From NCBI GenBank assembly GCA_934394595.1, contig CAKRRX010000163.1:1-5361 (forward strand): a DNA stretch of 5,361 nt, read 5' to 3'. This DNA comes from an uncultured Blautia sp. (GTDB lineage Bacteria; Bacillota; Clostridia; Lachnospirales; Lachnospiraceae). The position numbers and the translations under genes are program-made. Shown piece by piece: positions 1-5,329 of the stretch. Position 1 is the stretch's first letter; every line of letters begins with the position of its first letter. The notes under the pieces are model-generated. The model ran no database searches, was not told the DNA's origin, and was given only the letters and a program-made list of their open reading frames with translations.

Positions 1-104
1 GTATCAATAAGAAAATTCTGACCAAACCTTTTCTGGAAAGCAAAATTATACTTTTGAAGAACTTCAATGGTATATTTTGGATTTCCTAAATAAGGTCTGG
101 TCAT
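1..104 (-). CDS. rsmA: 16S rRNA (adenine-N6,N6)-dimethyltransferase RsmA/KsgA, N-terminal fragment
   Basis: Only the first 34 codons are present; the gene runs off the left edge. The translation starts MTRPYLGNPKYT and contains KRFGQNFLID at residues 25-34. That is the hallmark N-terminal segment of the RsmA/KsgA/Dim1 family, where the QNFL residues begin the S-adenosylmethionine-binding site. Family members dimethylate two adjacent adenines in the 3'-terminal hairpin of 16S rRNA late in 30S assembly, in the cytoplasm; a full protein is usually about 270-290 residues. The ATG is supported by an AGAGAGG Shine-Dalgarno 9 nt upstream. The start lies 26 bp after the stop of the 803-aa gene on the same strand with no visible terminator, so the two are probably co-transcribed. 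Identification is firm despite the short fragment because the motif is so distinctive; the catalytic part cannot be assessed. Confidence 0.9.
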   Translation of the reverse strand, partial: MTRPYLGNPKYTIEVLQKYNFAFQKRFGQNFLID

Positions 105-113
105 TTTTTATTT

Positions 114-120
114 CCTCTCT
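114..120 (-). promoter_or_regulatory. Ribosome binding site of rsmA
   Basis: AGAGAGG on the minus strand, 9 nt before the rsmA ATG, in the 26-bp gap after the upstream gene. It supports the chosen rsmA start, which matters because the gene is cut off by the window edge. Confidence 0.7.
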
Positions 121-130
121 TTATCAAAAA

Positions 131-2542
131 TTATTTTGCAAAATCTTTCTCATAGAGAACCGTATATCCATCACGGTCTACTCTTTTTTTCTTGTTAAAT
201 TTCAGAAGTCCGCCCTGGGATCTGGCCATGGCATTGTCCAGCATTTCTTTTACTGCACCAATGTTCATAGGCTGGTCTTCCTTTTGGTTCACGCCAATGA
301 GATTGTACAATGCAAGCATTCCCATCTGGTCGATCTTGAATCCGTTTTCCTTGGTATAAACTCTTGCAAAATTTACCAGCTCATCATTTGTAAATACCGG
401 AATATTGATCATAGAAGTGAATTTCTTTGCAAATTTCGGAAATCTTGCCATCAGCTTGCGCATTCCGATCTTCTCATCCTCAATGATCACAGTCAGACCG
501 TCTGTACGGAATTCCATAGCCTTGTCCAAAAACTCAACAGTTTCCTGGGTAAGCTGATTTGCACCTTCAATAACAAGGAAACCGCCAGCCAGCTTGCTTA
601 CTACCTTTGCAAGATCCATTTCATTCAGCTGATCTGCAAAAACATAGGCAACCTTGGAGGCCTGCAGATTCAGCTCTTTACAGATTGCCGGGATAAGACT
701 GGCGATCAGTCTTGTCTTTCCGGTCTCTCTGCCGCCCATTACAATAATATTTCCAGTCTTGGAAGTCTTATCTGCTGCTGCCATCTGTGCATCACACAGC
801 GCACTGACAAGCTGCTCTTTCATTCCCGGAACCTTTACAAAATATGTAAAAAGCTTCTTCTCATCATCTGTGAGCATTTTTTCCCTTGGAATGATATCTA
901 CGGGATTTCTCTTTTTCTTTGGATGGATAGAATCAATAAACTGCTCCAGTTCTTCCTCTTCGGTAAGCGTTTTCGCAGGCTCTTCCGGTTCTTCCTCTGC
1001 ATCTTCTACAGCAGCCACGTCTTCGGATTCTTCTTCCGGCTCATCTGCTGTAACAGCAAACTCTTCCTCTTCCTCTGACGGAAGATCCTCATCTTCTCCA
1101 CCGCTCTCTTTCAGCATACTTGCAACAAAATCATCTTCTGACATAGACTTGTCAAAAGTTTTCGTCTCTTTTTTAGCCGGTCCATTGAGGAATTCATCCT
1201 CCGCAGCCTGAAGATCCTCTTCAGAAAGGAACTCTTCTTCCTCAAGCTGTACCACAGGTTTCGCCTTTGCAGGCTTTTCCTCTGGTGCTCCCTCTTTCTG
1301 TGGTTCTGCCTTTTCTTCCTTTACTTCAACAGTTTTTTCCGGTACTTCTTTTTCCTTTGGAATTTCAATTCCCTGTGCAGTTGCTGCTGCCAGAATAGTA
1401 TCTTCCAGATTGAAATCTCCCATATCCGGCTCTTCTTTTACATCGGTATCCTCTTTTGTAGAAACCTCAGTCTCACTGAAAAGATTATTCTGTACAGGCG
1501 CTTTTGGCACTTCGGTCTCTGCCGGATTCATATTTTTCATGGAATCCGGAATGTCAAGTGTGGGCATTTTTATGGTATCAGACAGATTTACTTTCGGTTC
1601 ACTCTTGCCGCTTTCCGGCTCTAATTCCGGAACATTGGCATATTCTTTCTCAGAAGAAGGATCACGGAGCATTTCCTCCTGAACTTCTTCAGTTTCTTCC
1701 GGAACTGTGACACTTTCCTCAGTTTCTTCCATTCTCCTGCTTCCAAAGATGTCACGCAGACCTTTGGAAATCTTATCCTGGAGACTTTCTACCTTATCCA
1801 GATCCTCATTTTTGATCTGAATGCTCTCAATATCCGGATTTCCACCTGAAACAGCCTGCTGTTCTTCCTGCTCTTTTTCCTTGAGAGTTTCTGCCTCTTC
1901 CGGTTTCATAAGCTTTGGAACAAACTGCTGCTCGTAACGCTCTTTCTCTTCACCTGTAAGAGCACCCATGCGCTGCTTCAGATCCATGGCCTTCAGAACA
2001 TAATTTCCCTCATTGAACCATAAGATGATCTCGTTGCACAATTCCAGACATTTATCTTTTTCTCCTGCCTGATAATAAAGCTTAGCCAGCTCATAAGACC
2101 ACTTTTCTGTAAACTCTCTCTCTTTGTAGTCCTCCAGAAGCTTGATCTGCTCAGCCAGCGGAGCCTTTTTTTCTTTTAAAATCTTGTACTTCAGGATGTA
2201 CTGGGTATTGTCATTTGGGGCAACCTCCCTGTATTCCTGATAAAATTCTGTGGCATCGGAAATATCTCCCATTTTCAGAGAAACCTCTACCAGACGATAA
2301 AGGATATTCTTTCCAATGGGGGCTCTGTGATAAGCAAGAAGGAAGATTTCCTTACTGTCCTCATATCTTTTATTTGCCGCATAAATTTCACCAACCACAC
2401 ACAATGTCCGAACATTTTTTACCCGGCGCCAGTCAATGCTGTCCACAACATTCATGGCACCCTTGTAATCTTTCTGTTCTACTAAATGGTTAATCTCTTC
2501 CAGTTTAACCCGAAATTCCTCTTTGTCCAAAATTTTCACCAA
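131..2542 (-). CDS. Unnamed TPR / acidic linker / degenerate AAA+ ATPase-like protein (803 aa)
   Basis: I do not recognise a named gene. Three parts are visible. Residues about 10-210 are helical with TPR-like repeats (around 44-77, 78-111 and 147-180), which suggests protein binding. Residues about 215-545 form a low-complexity linker very rich in Glu, Pro, Ser and Lys, probably disordered, ending in a basic PKKKR (541-545). Residues about 550-803 look like an AAA+ domain of the CbbX/SpoVK type: an entry segment VPGMKEQL (571-578), a Walker A GGRETGKT (603-610), a Walker B-equivalent strand GGFLVIEGANQL (653-664), and a segment ending KKF (706-708) where active relatives have SRF. Walker A is intact, but the Walker B acidic pair is E-G and the arginine finger appears to be lysine, so it may bind ATP without efficient hydrolysis. 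There is no signal peptide or membrane helix, so it is likely cytoplasmic. The gene lies between recF and rsmA with its own candidate promoter. The start is TTG at 2542 or GTG at 2539. Function is unknown; a scaffold or regulator is inference only. Confidence 0.88.
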   Translation of the reverse strand: MVKILDKEEFRVKLEEINHLVEQKDYKGAMNVVDSIDWRRVKNVRTLCVVGEIYAANKRYEDSKEIFLLAYHRAPIGKNILYRLVEVSLKMGDISDATEFYQEYREVAPNDNTQYILKYKILKEKKAPLAEQIKLLEDYKEREFTEKWSYELAKLYYQAGEKDKCLELCNEIILWFNEGNYVLKAMDLKQRMGALTGEEKERYEQQFVPKLMKPEEAETLKEKEQEEQQAVSGGNPDIESIQIKNEDLDKVESLQDKISKGLRDIFGSRRMEETEESVTVPEETEEVQEEMLRDPSSEKEYANVPELEPESGKSEPKVNLSDTIKMPTLDIPDSMKNMNPAETEVPKAPVQNNLFSETEVSTKEDTDVKEEPDMGDFNLEDTILAAATAQGIEIPKEKEVPEKTVEVKEEKAEPQKEGAPEEKPAKAKPVVQLEEEEFLSEEDLQAAEDEFLNGPAKKETKTFDKSMSEDDFVASMLKESGGEDEDLPSEEEEEFAVTADEPEEESEDVAAVEDAEEEPEEPAKTLTEEEELEQFIDSIHPKKKRNPVDIIPREKMLTDDEKKLFTYFVKVPGMKEQLVSALCDAQMAAADKTSKTGNIIVMGGRETGKTRLIASLIPAICKELNLQASKVAYVFADQLNEMDLAKVVSKLAGGFLVIEGANQLTQETVEFLDKAMEFRTDGLTVIIEDEKIGMRKLMARFPKFAKKFTSMINIPVFTNDELVNFARVYTKENGFKIDQMGMLALYNLIGVNQKEDQPMNIGAVKEMLDNAMARSQGGLLKFNKKKRVDRDGYTVLYEKDFAK

Positions 2543-2548
2543 CTTTCC
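2543..2548 (-). promoter_or_regulatory. Weak ribosome binding site of the 803-aa gene; bears on TTG versus GTG start
   Basis: GGAAAG on the minus strand is the only SD-like sequence before the gene. It abuts the TTG at 2542 directly and lies 3 nt before the in-frame GTG at 2539. Measured from the GGA core, the gaps are 3 and 6 nt, which slightly favours GTG. An ATG at 2550 is out of frame and stops after four codons. Confidence 0.4.
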
Positions 2549-2560
2549 ATAGTTATTGCA

Positions 2561-2589
2561 AGTTTATCATAACGTATATTGCTTGTCAA
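2561..2589 (-). promoter_or_regulatory. Candidate sigma-A promoter for the 803-aa gene and rsmA
   Basis: On the minus strand a perfect -35 TTGACA (2589-2584) is followed, after exactly 17 nt, by TAAACT (2566-2561; 4 of 6 matches to TATAAT). The -10 is preceded by TGA, an extended -10 TGn element. The whole element sits in the 65-bp gap after the recF stop. It predicts a transcript start near 2554 and a leader of only about 10-15 nt. It suggests that the 803-aa gene and rsmA can be transcribed separately from the dnaN-yaaA-recF unit. Confidence 0.6.
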
Positions 2590-2607
2590 AGCTTTTGCTA
2601 ATCCTGC

Positions 2608-3699
2608 TTAGTTATGAGGCAGATATACCTGCCCGGAAACAACATGAAACACTTTATTTATCTGAAACTGATGGCTTATAAAATCATCCAGGCCTGTACA
2701 GGTGATCATGGTCTGGATATCATGAATACTTTCCAGAAGATAATTCTGCCTGCTGCTATCAAGCTCAGACAAAACATCATCCAGAAGAAGTACCGGCTTG
2801 TCATGAATGATTTTTTCCACCAGATAAATTTCTGATAATTTCAGGGAAAGTGCTGCTGTACGCTGCTGTCCCTGTGAGCCATATTTTCGGATATCAATTC
2901 CATTTACCGAAACCATCAGATCATCTCTGTGAGGTCCCACGCAAGTCATTTTCATCCGAAGATCCCGCTCCCTGTTCCGAAAAAGCTCCTGCTCAAAGGC
3001 TTCACTGTCCATACTTGGCTCATAGATCACCTCAATATTTTCAATACCTCCGGTAAGATTTTTATGGATATCCCGGATGATCTCATTAAGAGAATTTACA
3101 AATTCCCTTCTTTTCTCAATGATCTTTTTTCCATAAGTAATCAGCTGCATATCCCATACATCAAGGGTTGCGCCAAGCTGTGGCTGCCGGTACATATCCT
3201 TCAGAAGCTTATTTCTCTGGTTTAATATGTGATTATACCCGGCAAGATCCGTAAGATACAGCTTATCCAGCTGGCAAAGCTCTGCATCCATGAACCTCCT
3301 TCTCTCTCCGGGACCATTTTTGATAATGTTCAGATCCTCAGGAGAAAAGAAAACAAGATTCACAACTCCAAGCAATTCTCTTGCTTTTTTTATGGGAAGC
3401 CCGTTGATTGCCACACCTTTCGCCTTATTTTTGCGAAGATGCATATCAATTTTATAAGACATGGAATCCTTTCCAACCATCATGCGGATATGAGATTCCT
3501 CCTGATCAAACCTTATGATTTCCCTGTCCTTGCTTCCCTTATGGGACTTACTGGTACCGCAAAGATAAATCGCCTCCAGGATATTTGTCTTTCCCTGGGC
3601 ATTGTCACCATAGAAAATATTAGTTCCTCTGTCAAAAGAAAGTTCCAGTGATTCGTAATTTCGGAAATTATTTAACTTTATGGATTCAATATAAGCCAT
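2608..3699 (-). CDS. recF: DNA replication and repair protein RecF
   Basis: This is a 363-aa SMC/ABC-like ATPase, the usual length for RecF. The N-terminus (YIESIKLNNFRNYESLEL) is typical of the family. Walker A is GDNAQGKT (31-38), the ABC signature is SQGQQR (275-280), and Walker B with the D-loop is VLLLDDVLSELD (303-314). The family motif GPHRDD is at 255-260. All key residues are intact. In the family, RecF binds gapped or ssDNA-dsDNA junctions and, with RecO and RecR, helps load RecA at stalled or gapped replication sites. The ATG lies one base after the TGA stop of the S4 gene, so the two are almost certainly translationally linked. An AGGA Shine-Dalgarno 10 nt upstream lies inside the end of the S4 coding sequence. 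No rho-independent terminator is visible after the stop. Confidence 0.97.
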   Translation of the reverse strand: MAYIESIKLNNFRNYESLELSFDRGTNIFYGDNAQGKTNILEAIYLCGTSKSHKGSKDREIIRFDQEESHIRMMVGKDSMSYKIDMHLRKNKAKGVAINGLPIKKARELLGVVNLVFFSPEDLNIIKNGPGERRRFMDAELCQLDKLYLTDLAGYNHILNQRNKLLKDMYRQPQLGATLDVWDMQLITYGKKIIEKRREFVNSLNEIIRDIHKNLTGGIENIEVIYEPSMDSEAFEQELFRNRERDLRMKMTCVGPHRDDLMVSVNGIDIRKYGSQGQQRTAALSLKLSEIYLVEKIIHDKPVLLLDDVLSELDSSRQNYLLESIHDIQTMITCTGLDDFISHQFQINKVFHVVSGQVYLPHN

Positions 3700-3700
3700 A

Positions 3701-3916
3701 TCATTCTTTTCCTGACAGAACCTTCACATCCTGGCCATTATAGGAAATAACATCACCATCATAAACCTTGCGGCCTCTTCTGGTATCCACTTCACCGTTT
3801 ACCTTCACAAGTCCGTCATTGATCACGTACTTGGCTTCCACTCCGTCTGAAACAAGATCTGCCAGCTTTAAAGCCTGTCCCAGCTTGATAAATTCATCTC
3901 TGATCCTGATTTCCAA
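3701..3916 (-). CDS. yaaA: S4-domain RNA-binding protein, YaaA type
   Basis: This is a 71-aa protein that is essentially a single S4 RNA-binding domain. It contains LADLVSDGVEAKYVINDG followed by VKVNGEVDTRRGRKVYDGDVI, the typical S4 fold with the conserved VNG turn and basic RRGRK loop. Small S4 proteins of this kind are regularly found between dnaN and recF in Firmicutes (yaaA in Bacillus subtilis). They are thought to bind RNA, probably rRNA or ribosomal particles; the precise role is not shown by the sequence. The start is TTG at 3916, chosen because a perfect AAGGAGG sits 6 nt upstream. The stop is one base from the recF ATG, and dnaN ends 39 bp upstream, so it is the middle gene of a dnaN-yaaA-recF operon. 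Confidence 0.92.
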   Translation of the reverse strand: MEIRIRDEFIKLGQALKLADLVSDGVEAKYVINDGLVKVNGEVDTRRGRKVYDGDVISYNGQDVKVLSGKE

Positions 3917-3922
3917 AATTTG

Positions 3923-3929
3923 CCTCCTT
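3923..3929 (-). promoter_or_regulatory. Strong ribosome binding site fixing the TTG start of the S4 gene
   Basis: AAGGAGG on the minus strand, 6 nt before the TTG codon at 3916. It is the best Shine-Dalgarno in the window and compensates for the weak start codon. Confidence 0.85.
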
Positions 3930-3932
3930 AGC

Positions 3933-3952
3933 TGATACCGTAAATGGCATCA
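3933..3952 (-). other. Small RNA hairpin between dnaN and the S4 gene
   Basis: On the transcript, UGAUGCC and GGUAUCA can form a 7-bp stem with one G-U pair around a 6-nt loop (AUUUAC). It begins 3 nt after the dnaN stop and ends 3 nt before the SD-containing stretch of the S4 gene. There is no U-tract, so it is not a terminator. It could influence mRNA processing or relative translation, but a stem this short can occur by chance. Confidence 0.3.
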
Positions 3953-3955
3953 CGA

Positions 3956-5071
3956 TCATCTTGCCTGATTCTGATTGATATTTACAGGCAGGATCAAATA
4001 TGTGTAGTTCTCTTCCTCATCCCGGATAAAGCATGGTGCCTTGGGATTTACAAGATAAATGTCAACAGTTTCATCATCAATTACCTTCAGGGCATCGATC
4101 AGGAACTTGGGATTAAATCCAATCAGTATATCCTTTCCCTCTTTCTCAATATCAATGTCCTCATTCATGGAACCCATTGCAGAATCAATCTTCAGTTCCA
4201 TAGAATTATCGGTAATGTGGATAATGATCGGCTTTTTGTCTCCTTCTCTTACAAGAAGTGTGGCACGGTCGATACAATCCAGAAATTCTTTCTTATTGAC
4301 GGAAAGCTTTGTCTCGTAATCGCTGGAAAGCATCTGGTCAATACGGAAATACTCTCCCTCGATCAGACGGGAAACCACCATTGTCTGGTCAAACTCAAAC
4401 AAAATGTGATTATTGGTAAAGAAAATACTTACCACATCGTCCATTTCTCCGGAAAGGATCTTACTGATCTCATTCAGTGTCTTTCCCGGAACAACAACCT
4501 TGCGGTCAGAGTACTCTCTTTTTAATGGCATTTTGCGGATAGAAATACGATGTCCATCCAGAGAAACAATTTTTAGACAATTATTCTTAATTTCAAACAA
4601 TTCACCGGTCATTAATTTGTTGTTATCGTTCACTGCAATTGAGAATATTGTCTGATAAATCATATTTTTTAATGTGTATTGAGAGATTGTTAGTGGTTCA
4701 TCCTTCTCAATGATTGGCAAATAAGCGAAATCTTCCCCTGATTTTCCAGGAATATTAAATTTTGCTTTTTCACAAGTGATGGTTGCAGTAAAATTATCAT
4801 CTGTTTTGATGGTAACATCATTGTCAGGAAGTCTTCGGATAATTTCATAAAAAATCTTGGCATTTAATGCCACTCTTCCTTTTTCTTCTATAGAACCATC
4901 TACGATTGTTTCGATTCCAAGTTCCATGTCATTGGTAGTAAATTTAATCTGATTGGTAGTTGCATCTATTAAAATACATTCCAGAATTGGCATGGTTGTT
5001 TTGGATGGAACGGCTTTTAGAGAAATGCTGACGCTTTTTAACAGGTTACTTTTGGAGCAAATGATTTTCAT
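3956..5071 (-). CDS. dnaN: DNA polymerase III beta subunit (sliding clamp)
   Basis: This is a 371-aa protein, within the normal length of bacterial beta clamps, with the three successive clamp folds expected (about 1-122, 123-248 and 249-371). Recognisable family segments are SLKAVPSKTTMPILECILIDA near the N-terminus (18-38), FNIPGKSGEDFAYLP in the first fold, and the C-terminal IRDEEENYTYLILPVNI. The family forms a ring-shaped dimer that encircles DNA and tethers polymerase and many other proteins through a hydrophobic pocket. The C-terminus continues about six residues (NQNQAR) past the usual end near the LP(V/M)xx motif. The ATG is preceded by AAGGAAG at an 11-nt gap, and a DnaA box lies in that gap. 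It is the first gene after the origin region and heads a likely dnaN-yaaA-recF operon. Confidence 0.98.
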   Translation of the reverse strand: MKIICSKSNLLKSVSISLKAVPSKTTMPILECILIDATTNQIKFTTNDMELGIETIVDGSIEEKGRVALNAKIFYEIIRRLPDNDVTIKTDDNFTATITCEKAKFNIPGKSGEDFAYLPIIEKDEPLTISQYTLKNMIYQTIFSIAVNDNNKLMTGELFEIKNNCLKIVSLDGHRISIRKMPLKREYSDRKVVVPGKTLNEISKILSGEMDDVVSIFFTNNHILFEFDQTMVVSRLIEGEYFRIDQMLSSDYETKLSVNKKEFLDCIDRATLLVREGDKKPIIIHITDNSMELKIDSAMGSMNEDIDIEKEGKDILIGFNPKFLIDALKVIDDETVDIYLVNPKAPCFIRDEEENYTYLILPVNINQNQAR

Positions 5072-5073
5072 AA

Positions 5074-5082
5074 TGTGTATAA
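5074..5082 (-). promoter_or_regulatory. DnaA box, exact, inside the dnaN leader
   Basis: TTATACACA read on the minus strand, an exact TTATNCACA match. It lies between the dnaN Shine-Dalgarno and its ATG, apart from the main cluster. Confidence 0.7.
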
Positions 5083-5089
5083 CTTCCTT
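5083..5089 (-). promoter_or_regulatory. Ribosome binding site of dnaN
   Basis: AAGGAAG on the minus strand, 11 nt before the dnaN ATG. The spacing is longer than usual, and the gap is filled by the DnaA box at 5074-5082. Confidence 0.6.
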
Positions 5090-5111
5090 TCTGGAGAAAA
5101 TGGTCTTTTCA

Positions 5112-5125
5112 TTAAATATATTTAA
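5112..5125. other. AT-only 14-bp palindrome, candidate DNA unwinding element
   Basis: TTAAATATATTTAA is a perfect inverted repeat made only of A and T. It lies on the dnaN side of the GC-rich repeat and the paired DnaA boxes, where the unwinding element sits in the Bacillus-type oriC. The role is inferred from composition and position. Confidence 0.5.
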
Positions 5126-5133
5126 GAAGATAT

Positions 5134-5150
5134 CCGCCGTAACCGCCGTA
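5134..5150. repeat. GC-rich tandem repeat, two copies at 9-bp period
   Basis: CCGCCGTA occurs at 5134-5141 and again at 5143-5150, separated by one base, in otherwise AT-rich DNA. It lies between the paired DnaA boxes (5156-5172) and the AT palindrome. In Bacillus-type origins a short GC-rich stretch occupies this place. Confidence 0.65.
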
Positions 5151-5155
5151 GGGGG

Positions 5156-5172
5156 TGTGAATATGTGAAAAA
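5156..5172 (-). promoter_or_regulatory. Two abutting near-consensus DnaA boxes
   Basis: Read on the minus strand, TTTTTCACA (5172-5164) and ATATTCACA (5164-5156) share one base and point the same way, toward dnaN. Each differs from TTATNCACA at one position. A pair of adjacent same-orientation boxes next to the GC-rich stretch resembles the paired boxes that start the unwinding system in Bacillus subtilis. Confidence 0.5.
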
Positions 5173-5241
5173 CTCACTTGAGCCCAGTAAATAAAAGGGT
5201 TTCGGATATGGATAACTTCGTGTAAAAGCTTTGGATTAGGG

Positions 5242-5250
5242 TGTGAATAA
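5242..5250 (-). promoter_or_regulatory. DnaA box, exact
   Basis: TTATTCACA on the minus strand. A one-mismatch copy (TTTTACACA) follows in the same orientation at 5253-5261, two bases away. Confidence 0.7.
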
Positions 5251-5287
5251 CCTGTGTAAAACCACATGGCCAATTTGGACGATGAAA

Positions 5288-5316
5288 GTTATTCACATTA
5301 ATACACATAATGTCAA
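5288..5316 (-). promoter_or_regulatory. Candidate dnaN promoter overlapped by DnaA boxes
   Basis: On the minus strand a perfect TTGACA (5316-5311) is followed after 17 nt by AATAAC (5293-5288; 4 of 6 matches). It would give a leader of about 210 nt before dnaN. One exact and one near DnaA box overlap the spacer and -10. dnaN may also be read through from dnaA upstream, so this is a moderate call. Confidence 0.4.
5289..5297 (+). promoter_or_regulatory. DnaA box, exact
   Basis: TTATTCACA on the plus strand. A one-mismatch copy (TAATACACA) follows at 5299-5307, one base away and in the same orientation. The box overlaps the -10 of the candidate dnaN promoter. Confidence 0.7.
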
Positions 5317-5320
5317 CATC

Positions 5321-5329
5321 TTATACACA
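5321..5329 (+). promoter_or_regulatory. DnaA box, exact
   Basis: TTATACACA on the plus strand, same orientation as the box at 5289-5297 and opposite to the boxes nearer dnaN. A one-mismatch minus-strand copy lies at 5335-5343. Confidence 0.7.

Noticed and set aside
77..1078. A 333-codon open frame on the plus strand, opposite the AAA+ part of the 803-aa gene
   Set aside because: The product is Cys/Phe/Leu-rich with no recognisable domain, has no supporting SD, and lies fully antisense to a gene with clear motifs; it is a shadow frame.
654..1211. A plus-strand open frame giving a poly-serine protein
   Set aside because: The Ser runs are the reverse complement of the GAA/GAG/GAT-rich acidic linker on the minus strand; a composition artefact.
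2537..2550. ATG at 2550 as the start of the 803-aa gene
   Set aside because: It is out of frame with the gene and reaches a TGA after four codons.
2618..2633. Inverted repeat GGCAG / CTGCC with a 6-nt loop at the end of recF, a possible terminator
   Set aside because: The stem is only 5 bp, lies within the recF coding end, and has no following U-tract.
5134..5261. Plasmid-type iterons or a CRISPR-like repeat array
   Set aside because: The repeats are DnaA 9-mers in mixed orientation and one two-copy GC repeat, with no regular spacers; the chromosomal dnaN-recF context explains them.
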